DNA from: Phycisphaerae bacterium | GTDB lineage: Bacteria; Planctomycetota; Phycisphaerae; Sedimentisphaerales; Anaerobacaceae | DNA length: 43,751 bases | Direction of reading: 5' to 3' | Assembly: GCA_026386805.1 (NCBI GenBank) | Contig: JAPLMX010000265.1 | Span: forward strand, 1 to 43,751 | In this document: piece by piece, positions 32,055 through 40,334 of the stretch | Layout of the letters: every line of letters starts with the position of its first letter | Position numbering within the stretch: the stretch's first letter is position 1 | Position numbers and translations under genes: made by a program | Notes under the pieces: generated by a model | Seen by the model: only the letters and a program-made list of their open reading frames with translations | Told to the model about the DNA's origin: nothing | Database searches by the model: none

Positions 32055-33025
32055 GAGGATTCCCCGTGATTCAAGACCCGCCATAAGTTGTGCAATCGGA
32101 TTGAAGCAAAGGCGGCCCGCGATAGGTGGGTGGCAGCCTCAAGCGCAGCGCCTCTCCTGACCCTGCCGAAGGATTGGGGATGGCTTGACGCGTCAATGCA
32201 ACCATCCCCAAGGCCTTCGGCCTTGAGGCTGCCACCCAGCCATCCGACGTCCTTGCTTTCCGCGCCCGAGCGGCTCGTTTCTCTGTGGGTCGCCAGATCA
32301 GGCCAGTGCTCCTGCTCCAATAGAGGCAAAAGCACCGCCAGAAGCTTTCCGCTCGCCGCCGTCGCCATCTCTCGCGTGGGAGCGGTGGACGATTGATTGA
32401 AGACCAGCTCGATTTTGCAGAAATACGAATGTGTGCTGAACACGTTCTTGTTGAGGGCCATGCGGGCCTCATCCCGGCTGCCTGCGTACTCGCCATTGAC
32501 ACGAAACAGATAGAGGACTGGGAATTGCGGCATGGCCAGCGCGAGGTCCTGGGCCGTCTTCGCGAACAGAAGGTAGCGTCCGGGGATCTCGCGGGTTCCG
32601 ATCTGGAACGCGACGGCGTTCGTCGCCAACCGTTCGTAGCCCCCGCCGGTGTAGCATTCTTCCGGCACGTGCGGCACCCGGTCCGGCCGGCGATAGTACG
32701 TGACGAACAGCAGCAGCTTTCTCACGGCACTCTCGGTGGGCTCGCGCGGGTCCTCCAGAAGCCATTGGATGTAATCCTCCGTGCCGAGCGACGCGCGGAT
32801 GTCTTGGTTCTCGATGCGGATCTTCGCCGTGACCTTGTAGGGGGCGAGCTTCGCCTCATCCAACGCCTCCAGCGGCTTCTTCAGAGGCAGCGGCTCTTTC
32901 TTCAGATACAGGCCAAGCCGCTGGGCCGCAAGGGACATTCCCACCCCGGCCCAAGCCAGCACGGCCGCGCAGATCAGAAACGCCGGCTGCAGATATGCCG
33001 CGATCTTGTGCCGCCGATCATCCAT
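32033..33025 (-). CDS. EpsI-type exosortase-associated protein
   Basis: 330 residues. An N-terminal membrane segment (AFLICAAVLAWAGVGMSLAA, residues 15-34) is followed by the EpsI-like domain with YYRRPDRVPHVPEECYTGG (110-128), the conserved Pro-Glu-x-Cys region. EpsI proteins occur next to, or fused to, exosortases in exopolysaccharide loci; their biochemical role is not established. The start overlaps the exosortase stop by eight bases and the end overlaps the TPR start. From about residue 263 to 299 the protein is encoded by a 110-bp inverted-repeat element (32128-32237), so the natural C-terminus was probably near residue 262 and the present tail is a recent extension. Confidence 0.8.
   Translation of the reverse strand: MDDRRHKIAAYLQPAFLICAAVLAWAGVGMSLAAQRLGLYLKKEPLPLKKPLEALDEAKLAPYKVTAKIRIENQDIRASLGTEDYIQWLLEDPREPTESAVRKLLLFVTYYRRPDRVPHVPEECYTGGGYERLATNAVAFQIGTREIPGRYLLFAKTAQDLALAMPQFPVLYLFRVNGEYAGSRDEARMALNKNVFSTHSYFCKIELVFNQSSTAPTREMATAASGKLLAVLLPLLEQEHWPDLATHRETSRSGAESKDVGWLGGSLKAEGLGDGCIDASSHPQSFGRVRRGAALEAATHLSRAAFASIRLHNLWRVLNHGESSWREEGV
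32128..32237. repeat. Perfect 16-bp inverted repeat element in the 3' end of epsI
   Basis: GGGTGGCAGCCTCAAG (32128-32143) is the exact reverse complement of CTTGAGGCTGCCACCC (32222-32237). Internal arms CCGAAGGATTGGGGATGG (32166-32183) and its near complement (32202-32220) extend the hairpin. Part of the arm, TTGAGGCTGCCAC, recurs near 37370-37383. Confidence 0.85.
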
Positions 33026-34130
33026 TGGGGAGCCGCTTTCGCACGATCACATCGTTGCCAGCTTTCTCGTCTTCCTCGACGAACAGGCTCGCCAGGAACC
33101 ACGCGAGCAACCCATACAGACCAAACGCCAGAGGCAACATCGCCAGTCCGAGCAAATCGTGATAGAGGCCCTGCGTGTACTTCGGATCGACCAGGACGTA
33201 GAGGAACCCGGTCGCCGTCACGCGAACGATATTGCACAGGATCGCAATCGGCACCGTGCTCAGGAGCAGGACCGCCCTCTGCCACCGGGGCCGGTCGTGC
33301 AGATAGGCCATCGCCACGCCCAGGGCCAGGAACGCCATCAGCAGCCGCATCCCGCTGCACGCCTCCGCGACGTTCAGGGCCGGCTCCAATCGTTGGCCCT
33401 GGTACAGGATTTCGATGACCGCCCCGCTGGTCGTCGCGTCCACCTCGTGGAGCAAGTTGAGAAACGTCGTCGCCACCACGGCCGACAGGTGCCGCATCGG
33501 CAACGTCAGGCCCACGTAGTAGCGCCGCGGCAAGGGAACCGCGAAGGCCAAAAACGCGATCGGCAGCCACGTGCAGCGAACCAGGCGCCACCCGCCAAGA
33601 AAAAGGACCACCGCTGCCACGGCGGCGATCAGGGAGACCGGCCGCAGGTAAGCATAGCCAGCGGGACTGACCACGTTGAAGACGTAGAAGGCCAATACGA
33701 ATAGGAGAACAAACAGCCCCCAGTAGTTGGCCCGCGTCTGCCCCGGCCGCAGAGGCCGCGGCCGACGGCCTCGCCGCAGATCCAGCAGCGGATCGCACAC
33801 GTACTCCAAGCTCAGAATCTCCCGCTTTTTCTGGTGGATGAAGTAGAGGCTAAAGAGCGGGATCAGAAATCCGTGCGACCAGTTCGGGTCCGTCACCCAC
33901 AGTTCCACGAGGCCCGCGATCGCGCCGCGAAAGAGAAAACCGAGCAGCCCGCCCAGGATGACGATCTTCACGAAGCCGTGCGGCCCGATCTGGCGCCACG
34001 TAGGTCGTGCGTCCCCGCACGACAACTTCGGGCCCGGGCCGGCTCCCCCAGCGAAAGCCGGAGTCCCCGCACAATGGTTCTCGGCGAGCGGGGACGCTCG
34101 CCCTACCGAAGAGCCAGTCTTCTCTGCCAT
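33018..34130 (-). CDS. Exosortase
   Basis: 370 residues from the ATG at 34130; a GTG at 33971 is an alternative start. A polytopic membrane protein with the exosortase signature: Cys258 in VAEACSGMRLLMAFLAL, Arg303 in ILCNIVRVTATGFL and His324 in GLYHDLLGLAMLP, the Cys-Arg-His triad used in transpeptidation of PEP-CTERM-type sorting tails. It lies between wza and epsI, the standard context, and its end overlaps epsI. Residues about 10-43 (through CAGTPAFAGGAGPGPKLSCG) are encoded by two palindromic repeat hairpins and have no counterpart in the membrane family, so the true ancestral start may be the GTG at 33971. No PEP-CTERM substrate is encoded in the window. Which exosortase subtype it is remains open. 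Confidence 0.88.
   Translation of the reverse strand: MAEKTGSSVGRASPLAENHCAGTPAFAGGAGPGPKLSCGDARPTWRQIGPHGFVKIVILGGLLGFLFRGAIAGLVELWVTDPNWSHGFLIPLFSLYFIHQKKREILSLEYVCDPLLDLRRGRRPRPLRPGQTRANYWGLFVLLFVLAFYVFNVVSPAGYAYLRPVSLIAAVAAVVLFLGGWRLVRCTWLPIAFLAFAVPLPRRYYVGLTLPMRHLSAVVATTFLNLLHEVDATTSGAVIEILYQGQRLEPALNVAEACSGMRLLMAFLALGVAMAYLHDRPRWQRAVLLLSTVPIAILCNIVRVTATGFLYVLVDPKYTQGLYHDLLGLAMLPLAFGLYGLLAWFLASLFVEEDEKAGNDVIVRKRLPNG
34004..34102. repeat. Two GGGGACG-type hairpin repeats in the exosortase 5' end
   Basis: GTCGTGCG-tccc-CGCACGAC (34004-34023) and GGCGAGCG-ggga-CGCTCGCC (34083-34102) are perfect 8-bp hairpins about 60 bp apart. Both lie inside the first 45 codons of the exosortase gene as annotated from 34130. 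Confidence 0.8.
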
Positions 34131-34145
34131 ACCGCCGCACGTCCA

Positions 34146-36008
34146 TCAGATGTTGCGTAGCCAGGGAAAACCTGAGCCATAGTCGATGTCGGCGAAGTTC
34201 CGGTCATAGACGAAGCCGAAGCCGTAGGTGGCCCGGAACGCGTTCCGCAAGACCGCCCGCCAGCGCGCCGTCGGATGAGTCCCCACGTTGATCAGATCGT
34301 TCGGCTTGATGAAGAAGTCGGGCTGCTCTCCGGCAGCGATCTTGTCCAGATCGACCATGACGATCTCCTCGCGCGCCGTGCCGATCCGCCGGACGACCTC
34401 GACATTCTTCGGCCAAGCCAGCGGCCCCAAGCCGCCGGCCGCCGCGATCGCCATCTTCAGCGTCATCGGCCGGCCCGTGATATCAACGTACCCACTGCGG
34501 TTGACGTTGCCCATGATCGCAAACTCGCCAATGATATCCACGGGAACATGAATCGTATCGCCCGGCTTGATGATGATGTTGTAGCGCGGGTCGCCCGCGA
34601 GGAGCTTGTCGGCGGGGATTCGGATCAGGCGGGTCTGGATGGCCTGCTCCCACTGGGCCTCCAGGGGGAGCTTCTCGAGGCCCGACGGTGGAACCGGTCC
34701 AGCGGGTACAGCGGCTGTCGGTGGCTTGACGGCTTGAAGTCCGCCTTGTTCCACGCGGACCCATTTGCCGTCCCGCAGCGTCCAGTCGCCTCCCCCCTCC
34801 GGTCCGCCCTGGGTCGTCACCGGCCTGTCACTCGACTCCAAGGCCCTCGGCAGGCGGCTGCCATTGTCCGTGACGATCACCTGGACCCATTTGCCGTCCC
34901 GGAAGATCCATTCGGTCCGCTCCTTGGGCTTAGGCTTGGTCTCGGTCAGAGGCGGCTCCGCGAGCCGGGAGTCGCCGAATTCGATCGGCGTCTGCACCAC
35001 GCTTGGGGCCAACGTTCTCTGTGGCTCCATCGCCACACGGAGGTGCTCCGGCACAACCGACGCCGTGACATCGCTCGGCCCGGTCCCCTTGGGCGACGCT
35101 CCGGCCAGTTTCTGGCTGGGGGGCCAGGCACTCTGGGCGCGCGGAGCGATCAGGTCGAGCATCTCCCGCTCCGACTCGAACTTCTGGGCCGGCTCCGAAG
35201 GCTGCGGGATTTCCCGGTGCGAGCTGGGGATCATCGAGCTTCGGAGCGGCGGCAGGAGCGGCTTGCTCACCGGCGGCGTCTTCCCGGACACTCCCCGCTC
35301 CATCAGGTTCAACTCGGGCGTCTGCCCCGGTGCCGCGGCACCCGCCGCTTCCGCGACGGTCTGGCCTTTGCGGGACACATAGACGTTGCTGACGTTGAAC
35401 TGCATCTGGGCACCGGCCGTGGCCAGCGCGTCCGCCAGGCGAAAGTCGTAGCGCGGGATCAGGTAGCGGCTCGGACGAGCCACCGCGTTGCCCAGGATGG
35501 AGAACGTCCGCTGCTGGGAATCCAACAGACTCACCGTGACGGACGGGTTCCGCAGCACGCCGGGCGACAGGATCTGCTTGATCTGCTCCTCGAGCTGCCG
35601 CTCCGTCAGCCCCGCCGCCTGGATAACGCCCACGTCGGGAACGGAGACTTTGCCCGTCTCCGAAACGAGGTAGTCGTTGACGGTGGGCACTCCCTCCTGG
35701 AAAAGCTCGTAGATGGAGATCCGCACGAGGTCGCCCGGCCGCAGGGCATAGTCCGCCTTGACGGCCACGATATCGCTCGGCTGCGGCTCCTGGGCATTCT
35801 CCCAGGCCACGGCGGCTTCTTCCGCGACCCCGAGGGAATTCAGGATCACGTTGACCGCCGGCGCGGGCCGGAATCGCCCGATCTGGCTGGGATCGAGGGT
35901 CTTGTTGTTGCACCCGGCAAGGCCCATGCTCACCGCAGAGATCATGAGCAATCCGATCGCTTTGCGGATGCCGCTCCCATCGTTAATGGTAGATCGTGAA
36001 GAGTACAT
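34146..36008 (-). CDS. Wza-type polysaccharide export lipoprotein
   Basis: 620 residues. The lipoprotein signal ends in lipobox LAGC near residue 33. The poly-export domain (DYALRPGDLVRISIYELFQE, VSETGKVSVPDVGVIQAAGL) is followed by SLBB-type segments (FSILGNAVARPSRYLIPRYD and, near the end, FAIMGNVNRSGYVDITGRPM), the fold of outer-membrane Wza channels. Between them is a long Pro-rich, low-complexity insert with two related units, WIFRDGKWVQV and WTLRDGKWVRV. First gene of the minus-strand exopolysaccharide/exosortase operon. The start codon at 36008 lies inside a dispersed repeat tail (35985-36012), which also encodes the first residues MYSSRSTIN; no ribosome binding site is evident. The insert makes it longer than typical members of about 350-400 residues. 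Confidence 0.87.
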   Translation of the reverse strand: MYSSRSTINDGSGIRKAIGLLMISAVSMGLAGCNNKTLDPSQIGRFRPAPAVNVILNSLGVAEEAAVAWENAQEPQPSDIVAVKADYALRPGDLVRISIYELFQEGVPTVNDYLVSETGKVSVPDVGVIQAAGLTERQLEEQIKQILSPGVLRNPSVTVSLLDSQQRTFSILGNAVARPSRYLIPRYDFRLADALATAGAQMQFNVSNVYVSRKGQTVAEAAGAAAPGQTPELNLMERGVSGKTPPVSKPLLPPLRSSMIPSSHREIPQPSEPAQKFESEREMLDLIAPRAQSAWPPSQKLAGASPKGTGPSDVTASVVPEHLRVAMEPQRTLAPSVVQTPIEFGDSRLAEPPLTETKPKPKERTEWIFRDGKWVQVIVTDNGSRLPRALESSDRPVTTQGGPEGGGDWTLRDGKWVRVEQGGLQAVKPPTAAVPAGPVPPSGLEKLPLEAQWEQAIQTRLIRIPADKLLAGDPRYNIIIKPGDTIHVPVDIIGEFAIMGNVNRSGYVDITGRPMTLKMAIAAAGGLGPLAWPKNVEVVRRIGTAREEIVMVDLDKIAAGEQPDFFIKPNDLINVGTHPTARWRAVLRNAFRATYGFGFVYDRNFADIDYGSGFPWLRNI

Positions 36009-36012
36009 TCTT
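35985..36012. repeat. Dispersed repeat tail providing the wza start codon
   Basis: AATGGTAGATCGTGAAGAGT followed by ACATTCTT differs from 14661-14687 at three bases and one insertion. The minus-strand ATG at 36006-36008 is inside this copy. Confidence 0.7.
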
Positions 36013-36204
36013 ACGGTTTATCGGTTCTCTGCCGCTTATGCTTAAGTTTTGGCCCCCAGGAAGGCAAAGATGATGACAGAGCGCAAGTGATCTCGGTCGC
36101 CGTGACCAAGCAGAAGGCCGCACGTCAACCGGCCCAAAGGCCTGTTCTCAGCACTGAAACCGCCGTTTCCGGCCGACTTGAGGGGCCTGCCCTTAGGTCA
36201 AGCT

Positions 36205-36855
36205 TCAGCGAGGGGACTTCACCGATCTTGAGACAGGGGGGCATCGGCGTCCTTCTCCGCGGCGTGGACGATGCCGGGGTCCGGGAGGCCCGCCGACGTT
36301 CGTGGAGACGCCGGGGACATCTCGCTTGTTCCGGTCTTGAACGGAGTAGGATGTCGCACGCGGTGTGGAAGGGAGAATGGAGCGACCGCCTGAATCCCGC
36401 AGCAATCCTTCCATGATCTCATCCTCCAGGCTGAACTCCGCCATCTCCTGGATTCGTTCGCCGGGGACGACCACGCGGGTGTAGTGCTTGGCCCACTTTC
36501 GGGTGGCGTTGTAGTAGTTGTTCAGGACCGCCAGCAGGTCGCTCCTCTGCTTACGACAAGCGAGACCGCCGGGCTCGAAGTCCCGACAAGTCTGCGGCTT
36601 GTGCTCGTGGATCAGGCACGCACGCTCCGTGATGTCGTAGAAGTAGCATGGGACGGGCGACTGGGGACGGGTGTAGTCATGGCGGGTGTACCAGTCCACG
36701 ACCTGCTGGATGTCCGGTGGGAGCCGATCCAGCTCGTCCTCTCGGAACGGAGGAATGCTAATAAACGCACAGCAGGTCCCGCAGCGCCGGCACTGCCCCG
36801 GTTTCTCTGTTTCCGCCGCCGCCGAGTGCAGCTCCTTCTTCCATCTCGCACTCAT
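36205..36855 (-). CDS. YkgJ-family cysteine-cluster protein
   Basis: 216 residues from the ATG at 36855, with AAGAGG upstream; an earlier in-frame start at 36882 is less likely. The Cys motif CRRCGTCCAF (Cys22, 25, 28 and 29) and later CLIHEHKPQTCRDFEPGGLAC define the YkgJ zinc/iron-binding family, which is of unknown function and often annotated as flagellin N-methylase-like or Fe-S oxidoreductase-like. The conserved part ends near residue 160. The last 55 residues are rich in Arg, Pro and Ser and look like non-homologous sequence read into the intergenic region. It lies upstream of wza on the same strand with about 200 bp between them. No partner is obvious. Confidence 0.8.
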   Translation of the reverse strand: MSARWKKELHSAAAETEKPGQCRRCGTCCAFISIPPFREDELDRLPPDIQQVVDWYTRHDYTRPQSPVPCYFYDITERACLIHEHKPQTCRDFEPGGLACRKQRSDLLAVLNNYYNATRKWAKHYTRVVVPGERIQEMAEFSLEDEIMEGLLRDSGGRSILPSTPRATSYSVQDRNKRDVPGVSTNVGGPPGPRHRPRRGEGRRCPPVSRSVKSPR

Positions 36856-37098
36856 GTTGCGCCTCTTTTCTTCACCCCACAACCGATTGTCCGATCAGGC
36901 ACCAACCTCCCCGTCGTCCCCGAAGCTAATTCACGGTCTTGGCAGCGCGGCTCAAAACCGCATTCCGGAGACAGTATCGACCTGATAAGAACCAAGGATG
37001 AGCAGAAAACAGGTCTTGGTGAGGCATCTGGGCTTGGACAGGCTACGTATATACAATATGAGCACAACAGGCAAAGAGGTATGGTGAGGAGCAACGCA

Positions 37099-37308
37099 GT
37101 GAAGTCACGCATCATCAAGATGGGCAATTCCAAAGGAGTCCGGATTCCCAAGCCGATCTTGGAGCAACTGGCCTTGGGTGACGAGGTAGAACTGTCGGTC
37201 CGGGGGGATCAGTTGGTGATTCGCCCGAGCCAACGTCCGCGTAGCGGCTGGGAGGAACAGTTCGAGCGCATGGCCGAACGCGGCGATGACCGCCTGTGGG
37301 ATGAATAG
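37099..37308 (+). CDS. MazE/AbrB-type antitoxin, apparently orphan
   Basis: 69 residues from a GTG at 37099 with GAGGAG seven bases upstream; an ATG at 37081 would add six residues. A swapped-hairpin AbrB DNA-binding domain: SRIIKMGNSKGVRIPKPILE, LGDEVELSVRGDQLVIRP. The acidic C-terminal tail (RMAERGDDRLWDE) is the toxin-binding arm of MazE-type antitoxins. Normally a MazF toxin gene follows with a short overlap. Here an ATG at 37301 overlaps the stop in the expected way and reads MNR, a common MazF beginning, but the following sequence is unrelated. The toxin gene therefore appears deleted. It could survive as an autonomous regulator. Confidence 0.82.
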   Translation: MKSRIIKMGNSKGVRIPKPILEQLALGDEVELSVRGDQLVIRPSQRPRSGWEEQFERMAERGDDRLWDE

Positions 37309-37427
37309 GGCAGTGTCGTCTCCCCTTTGGTCTCTCGACAGTCGAACAGACCGTCCCCGGCGCAACGGCTTTGAGGCTGCCACGCGGTGCCGGCACGCCG
37401 ACTCAGAATCTGACCCTCTGATGTTCC

Positions 37428-40250
37428 TTACAGTCTACTTAAGGAGGCCAAGCTTGACTTGAACTCATAGGTGCCCGGCTGGAGTTCGAGCGAAACTTGG
37501 CCGGGCTGGGTCGCAGTCTGCCTCACGCCTTTCGCCTCCGAGAGCGATTGGCCGCTTTCGGTGGCGGTCTTTGCGTCGGCCGTCGGCAGATAGAGCGTGG
37601 CCGTGGTGTTGGGTGGGATCGTGACGTTCCAAGTCAGCGTCCGCTTGTCGTCGATGGTCCAGTTGCTTACGATCCGGCCGTAGATGCAGTCGTGGTGAGC
37701 CTTGACCCATTTCAGCGACGGATCGTTCACGAGGCCCGGTTTGAGGATGAAACGCTTGAAGCCGGGGGTCTGCGGGTCGGTCTTGATGCCGGCCAGGCCC
37801 TCGATGAACCACGTCCCGATGTAGAGATACGAACTGTGGCACCAGGAGTTGTCCATATCCCAGGATTCGTACATCGTCGTGGCCCCGTGACGGAGCATGT
37901 CGCCCCAGCCGGGATAGTCGTCTTTGTTGGCCATCGCAAAGAGAAGGTCCTGGCGGTCGGCGCCAAGCAGCGTTTTGTAGAGGAACGCCCCGCCCGTGAT
38001 GCCGGCGTGGATGTGGCCTTTGCGACGGATCATGATCTCGTCGTCGAGCCGCTTCCAGACCGCCGGCCGCAGACCATCGGGCGGCAGGTTCACGAACAAC
38101 GCGATGGCCAAGTACGCCTGGAAGCCGTTGACGTAGCTGCTGTCGCTCGGGAGGAAGAACTTGCCGTGCACGGCCTTGCGGACCTCATCGGCCCGCGCGC
38201 GATATCGACTCGCCGCATCCTTGTTGCCAAGCACATCCGCAATCTTCGCGGCCGTTTGCAGATTGTAGATCCAATAGCAATTGTTGTAGAACAGCGTCTC
38301 GGGCGTATCGCCATTGACCCCTTTGGCGCCGGGCCAGAGCCAATCGCCCAGGAAGTCCCACTCGCCGCCCCACCGCTGCAGCATGTTGTCTTTCGCCTTG
38401 GTTTCGAGGAACGCCAGCCAGCGCTGCATGGTCGGAAAGTTCTGCTCCAGAACGCGGGTGTCGCCGTAGCGCTCGTAGACCTCCCAGGGCAGCGTGATGC
38501 AGAAGCCGCTCCAGCCGGGCCCGCCGCCACCCCAGTAGGTCGGTGCCGTGTACGGCAGATTGCCGCTTTCCGGGCTGTCGTTGACCGCGGCCTTGTCGGC
38601 TGTGCCCCACGCGGCACCGCCGCCCTGGACGTCGCGCCAATCCTGGGTCCACTTCGTGTAAAACGCCCCGAGGCTGTAATTGTTCAAGCCGCACTCGGTC
38701 GTCGCGTGGCCGTCGCCGCCGTAGCCCATCCGCTCGCGGTGCGGGCAATCGACGACGTAGCCACCCAGGCTCAGATCCTCGTACGTCCACACGGTCGTGC
38801 GGTAGATGCGGTTCAGCAGATCGTTGGAGCACTCGAAATCGGCGGCCCGCGCGTAGTCGGTCCGCACGAGCTGTGCGCGAATCTCGTTCAGAGCTGGCTT
38901 GTACTTGAGTCCTTCAATCGTGACCCAGCGGCCGGTGAAGTAATTGAACCGGTTTTTGAAGGTCCCCTTTTCGGACGGCCCGATGATGTATTGGCTGCGG
39001 AGCCGGTTGGTCATGTCACTCTCGGGCCGCTCGGAGAACTTGAACTCGATCCGATCGCCCGGCTTGCCGCGCACGTCCGCTTCGAGCCAGCCGGTGACGT
39101 TGACGCCCAGATCGACGCGGTACACACCGGGCTTGGGCTCTTCGACCGCTACCGCGGGAATCTCCTTGATCTGCCGGTTCGGCTCGACCATGTCCGCCGA
39201 AAGGATCAGGTTCGGCGCGTAGACGGTCGCCGCCTTCCAGCCGGAATCGTCGAAATTCGCCTCAGACCAGCCTTGCACCTCCTTATTGGCATCGTACCGC
39301 TCGCCACCGAAGTGCATGAAATCCCATACGCCGAGCAGCGTATTGGGGCTGGGGTGTGTCCGCCAACGTTCATCCGTCACGACCCGCATGGCATCCCCGC
39401 CCGGCAGCCGGATGTCGGCCTGGGCGAGCACAATCGGCGTCTGCGGCTTGTCAGGGGTTTTGTACGGCGGGAAGATCGACCACGAGACGCCCAGCCAAAG
39501 CGCAATGACATTCTTGCCCTCTTTGAGCTGGTCGGCGATCTCATAGGCGACATAGCGAGCACGTTTGCGATGGTTCGTGGCACTCGGCGACAACACGGCG
39601 TCACTGATCCTCTTGCCGTTGACGTAAAGCTCGTGATAGCCGACCGAGGCCACGTAGACCGCAGCTCGCTCAGGCTTCACCTTGAGCTCGAACGTTTTTC
39701 GCAGCCACGGGTCGGGCACCTTATTGTCCGGCGGCGGAAATCCTCCTTCCCGCTTGAAGAGCTGGTCGGTGCCGATCCACTTGCCCGACCAGTCGGACTT
39801 CTCCAGCAGTCCCATCGTCCATCGTGCCGGCCGGCTCCACGCCGAAGTCACGCCGTTTTCATCCTTGACGCGTGCCTTCCAGAAGCATTCCACGCCTGAT
39901 GCCAAGGGCTTGCCGCTGTAGGCCACGTGCACCGATTGGTCGGACGAGACCGTGCCTGAATCCCAAAGGTCGGCCTGGTCCTTGTCCAGGAGGGCCTTCG
40001 TGCTCGCCACGAGGACCTGGTACGCCGTCTGCTTCTGACCGCGAGCCTGCACATCGACGGCGGCCAGTTTCCAGCTCAACCGCGGCTGTGATACGTCAAT
40101 ACCAAGCGGGTCCTTCAGGTACTCGCATCGCAGATCGGCAACTGTCACAGCGCATGGCTTCTCGCCGGCAAAGGCTGAACCCGCAAAAAACGCGGATACG
40201 GCGACAAGCAACATCCACGGCACAAGTCTTCGGGTATGAGACGATCTCAT
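37428..40250 (-). CDS. Secreted alpha-L-rhamnosidase, GH78
   Basis: 940 residues from the ATG at 40250 with AGGAGG five bases upstream. Signal peptide (RRLVPWMLLVAVSAFFAGSA). Then the bacterial rhamnosidase N-terminal and concanavalin-like modules (VTVADLRCEYLKDPLGIDVS, PRLSWKL, WSGKWIG, WLRKTFEL, YVNGKRISD) and the (alpha/alpha)6 catalytic barrel with GYVVDCPHRERMGYGGDGHA, where the acidic catalytic residues lie, and WGGEWDFLGDW. A C-terminal beta domain ends the protein. It removes terminal L-rhamnose from plant or algal glycans and glycosides outside the cytoplasm. The single-gene unit is preceded by a strong promoter with an overlapping palindrome (40335-40368), so it is probably regulated by substrate. 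No damage is visible. Confidence 0.92.
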   Translation of the reverse strand: MRSSHTRRLVPWMLLVAVSAFFAGSAFAGEKPCAVTVADLRCEYLKDPLGIDVSQPRLSWKLAAVDVQARGQKQTAYQVLVASTKALLDKDQADLWDSGTVSSDQSVHVAYSGKPLASGVECFWKARVKDENGVTSAWSRPARWTMGLLEKSDWSGKWIGTDQLFKREGGFPPPDNKVPDPWLRKTFELKVKPERAAVYVASVGYHELYVNGKRISDAVLSPSATNHRKRARYVAYEIADQLKEGKNVIALWLGVSWSIFPPYKTPDKPQTPIVLAQADIRLPGGDAMRVVTDERWRTHPSPNTLLGVWDFMHFGGERYDANKEVQGWSEANFDDSGWKAATVYAPNLILSADMVEPNRQIKEIPAVAVEEPKPGVYRVDLGVNVTGWLEADVRGKPGDRIEFKFSERPESDMTNRLRSQYIIGPSEKGTFKNRFNYFTGRWVTIEGLKYKPALNEIRAQLVRTDYARAADFECSNDLLNRIYRTTVWTYEDLSLGGYVVDCPHRERMGYGGDGHATTECGLNNYSLGAFYTKWTQDWRDVQGGGAAWGTADKAAVNDSPESGNLPYTAPTYWGGGGPGWSGFCITLPWEVYERYGDTRVLEQNFPTMQRWLAFLETKAKDNMLQRWGGEWDFLGDWLWPGAKGVNGDTPETLFYNNCYWIYNLQTAAKIADVLGNKDAASRYRARADEVRKAVHGKFFLPSDSSYVNGFQAYLAIALFVNLPPDGLRPAVWKRLDDEIMIRRKGHIHAGITGGAFLYKTLLGADRQDLLFAMANKDDYPGWGDMLRHGATTMYESWDMDNSWCHSSYLYIGTWFIEGLAGIKTDPQTPGFKRFILKPGLVNDPSLKWVKAHHDCIYGRIVSNWTIDDKRTLTWNVTIPPNTTATLYLPTADAKTATESGQSLSEAKGVRQTATQPGQVSLELQPGTYEFKSSLASLSRL

Positions 40251-40334
40251 GTTGACCTCCTGAATCGGCTGATGTTATGGTGCTCATGGCCAGAGCCATC
40301 AAACATGTCGCCCACTTCGGCAACACGGAATCCG

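Noticed and set aside
37301..37430. Possible MazF toxin gene after the antitoxin
   Set aside because: Beyond the first three codons the translation has none of the MazF sequence pattern and runs into repeat-like DNA.
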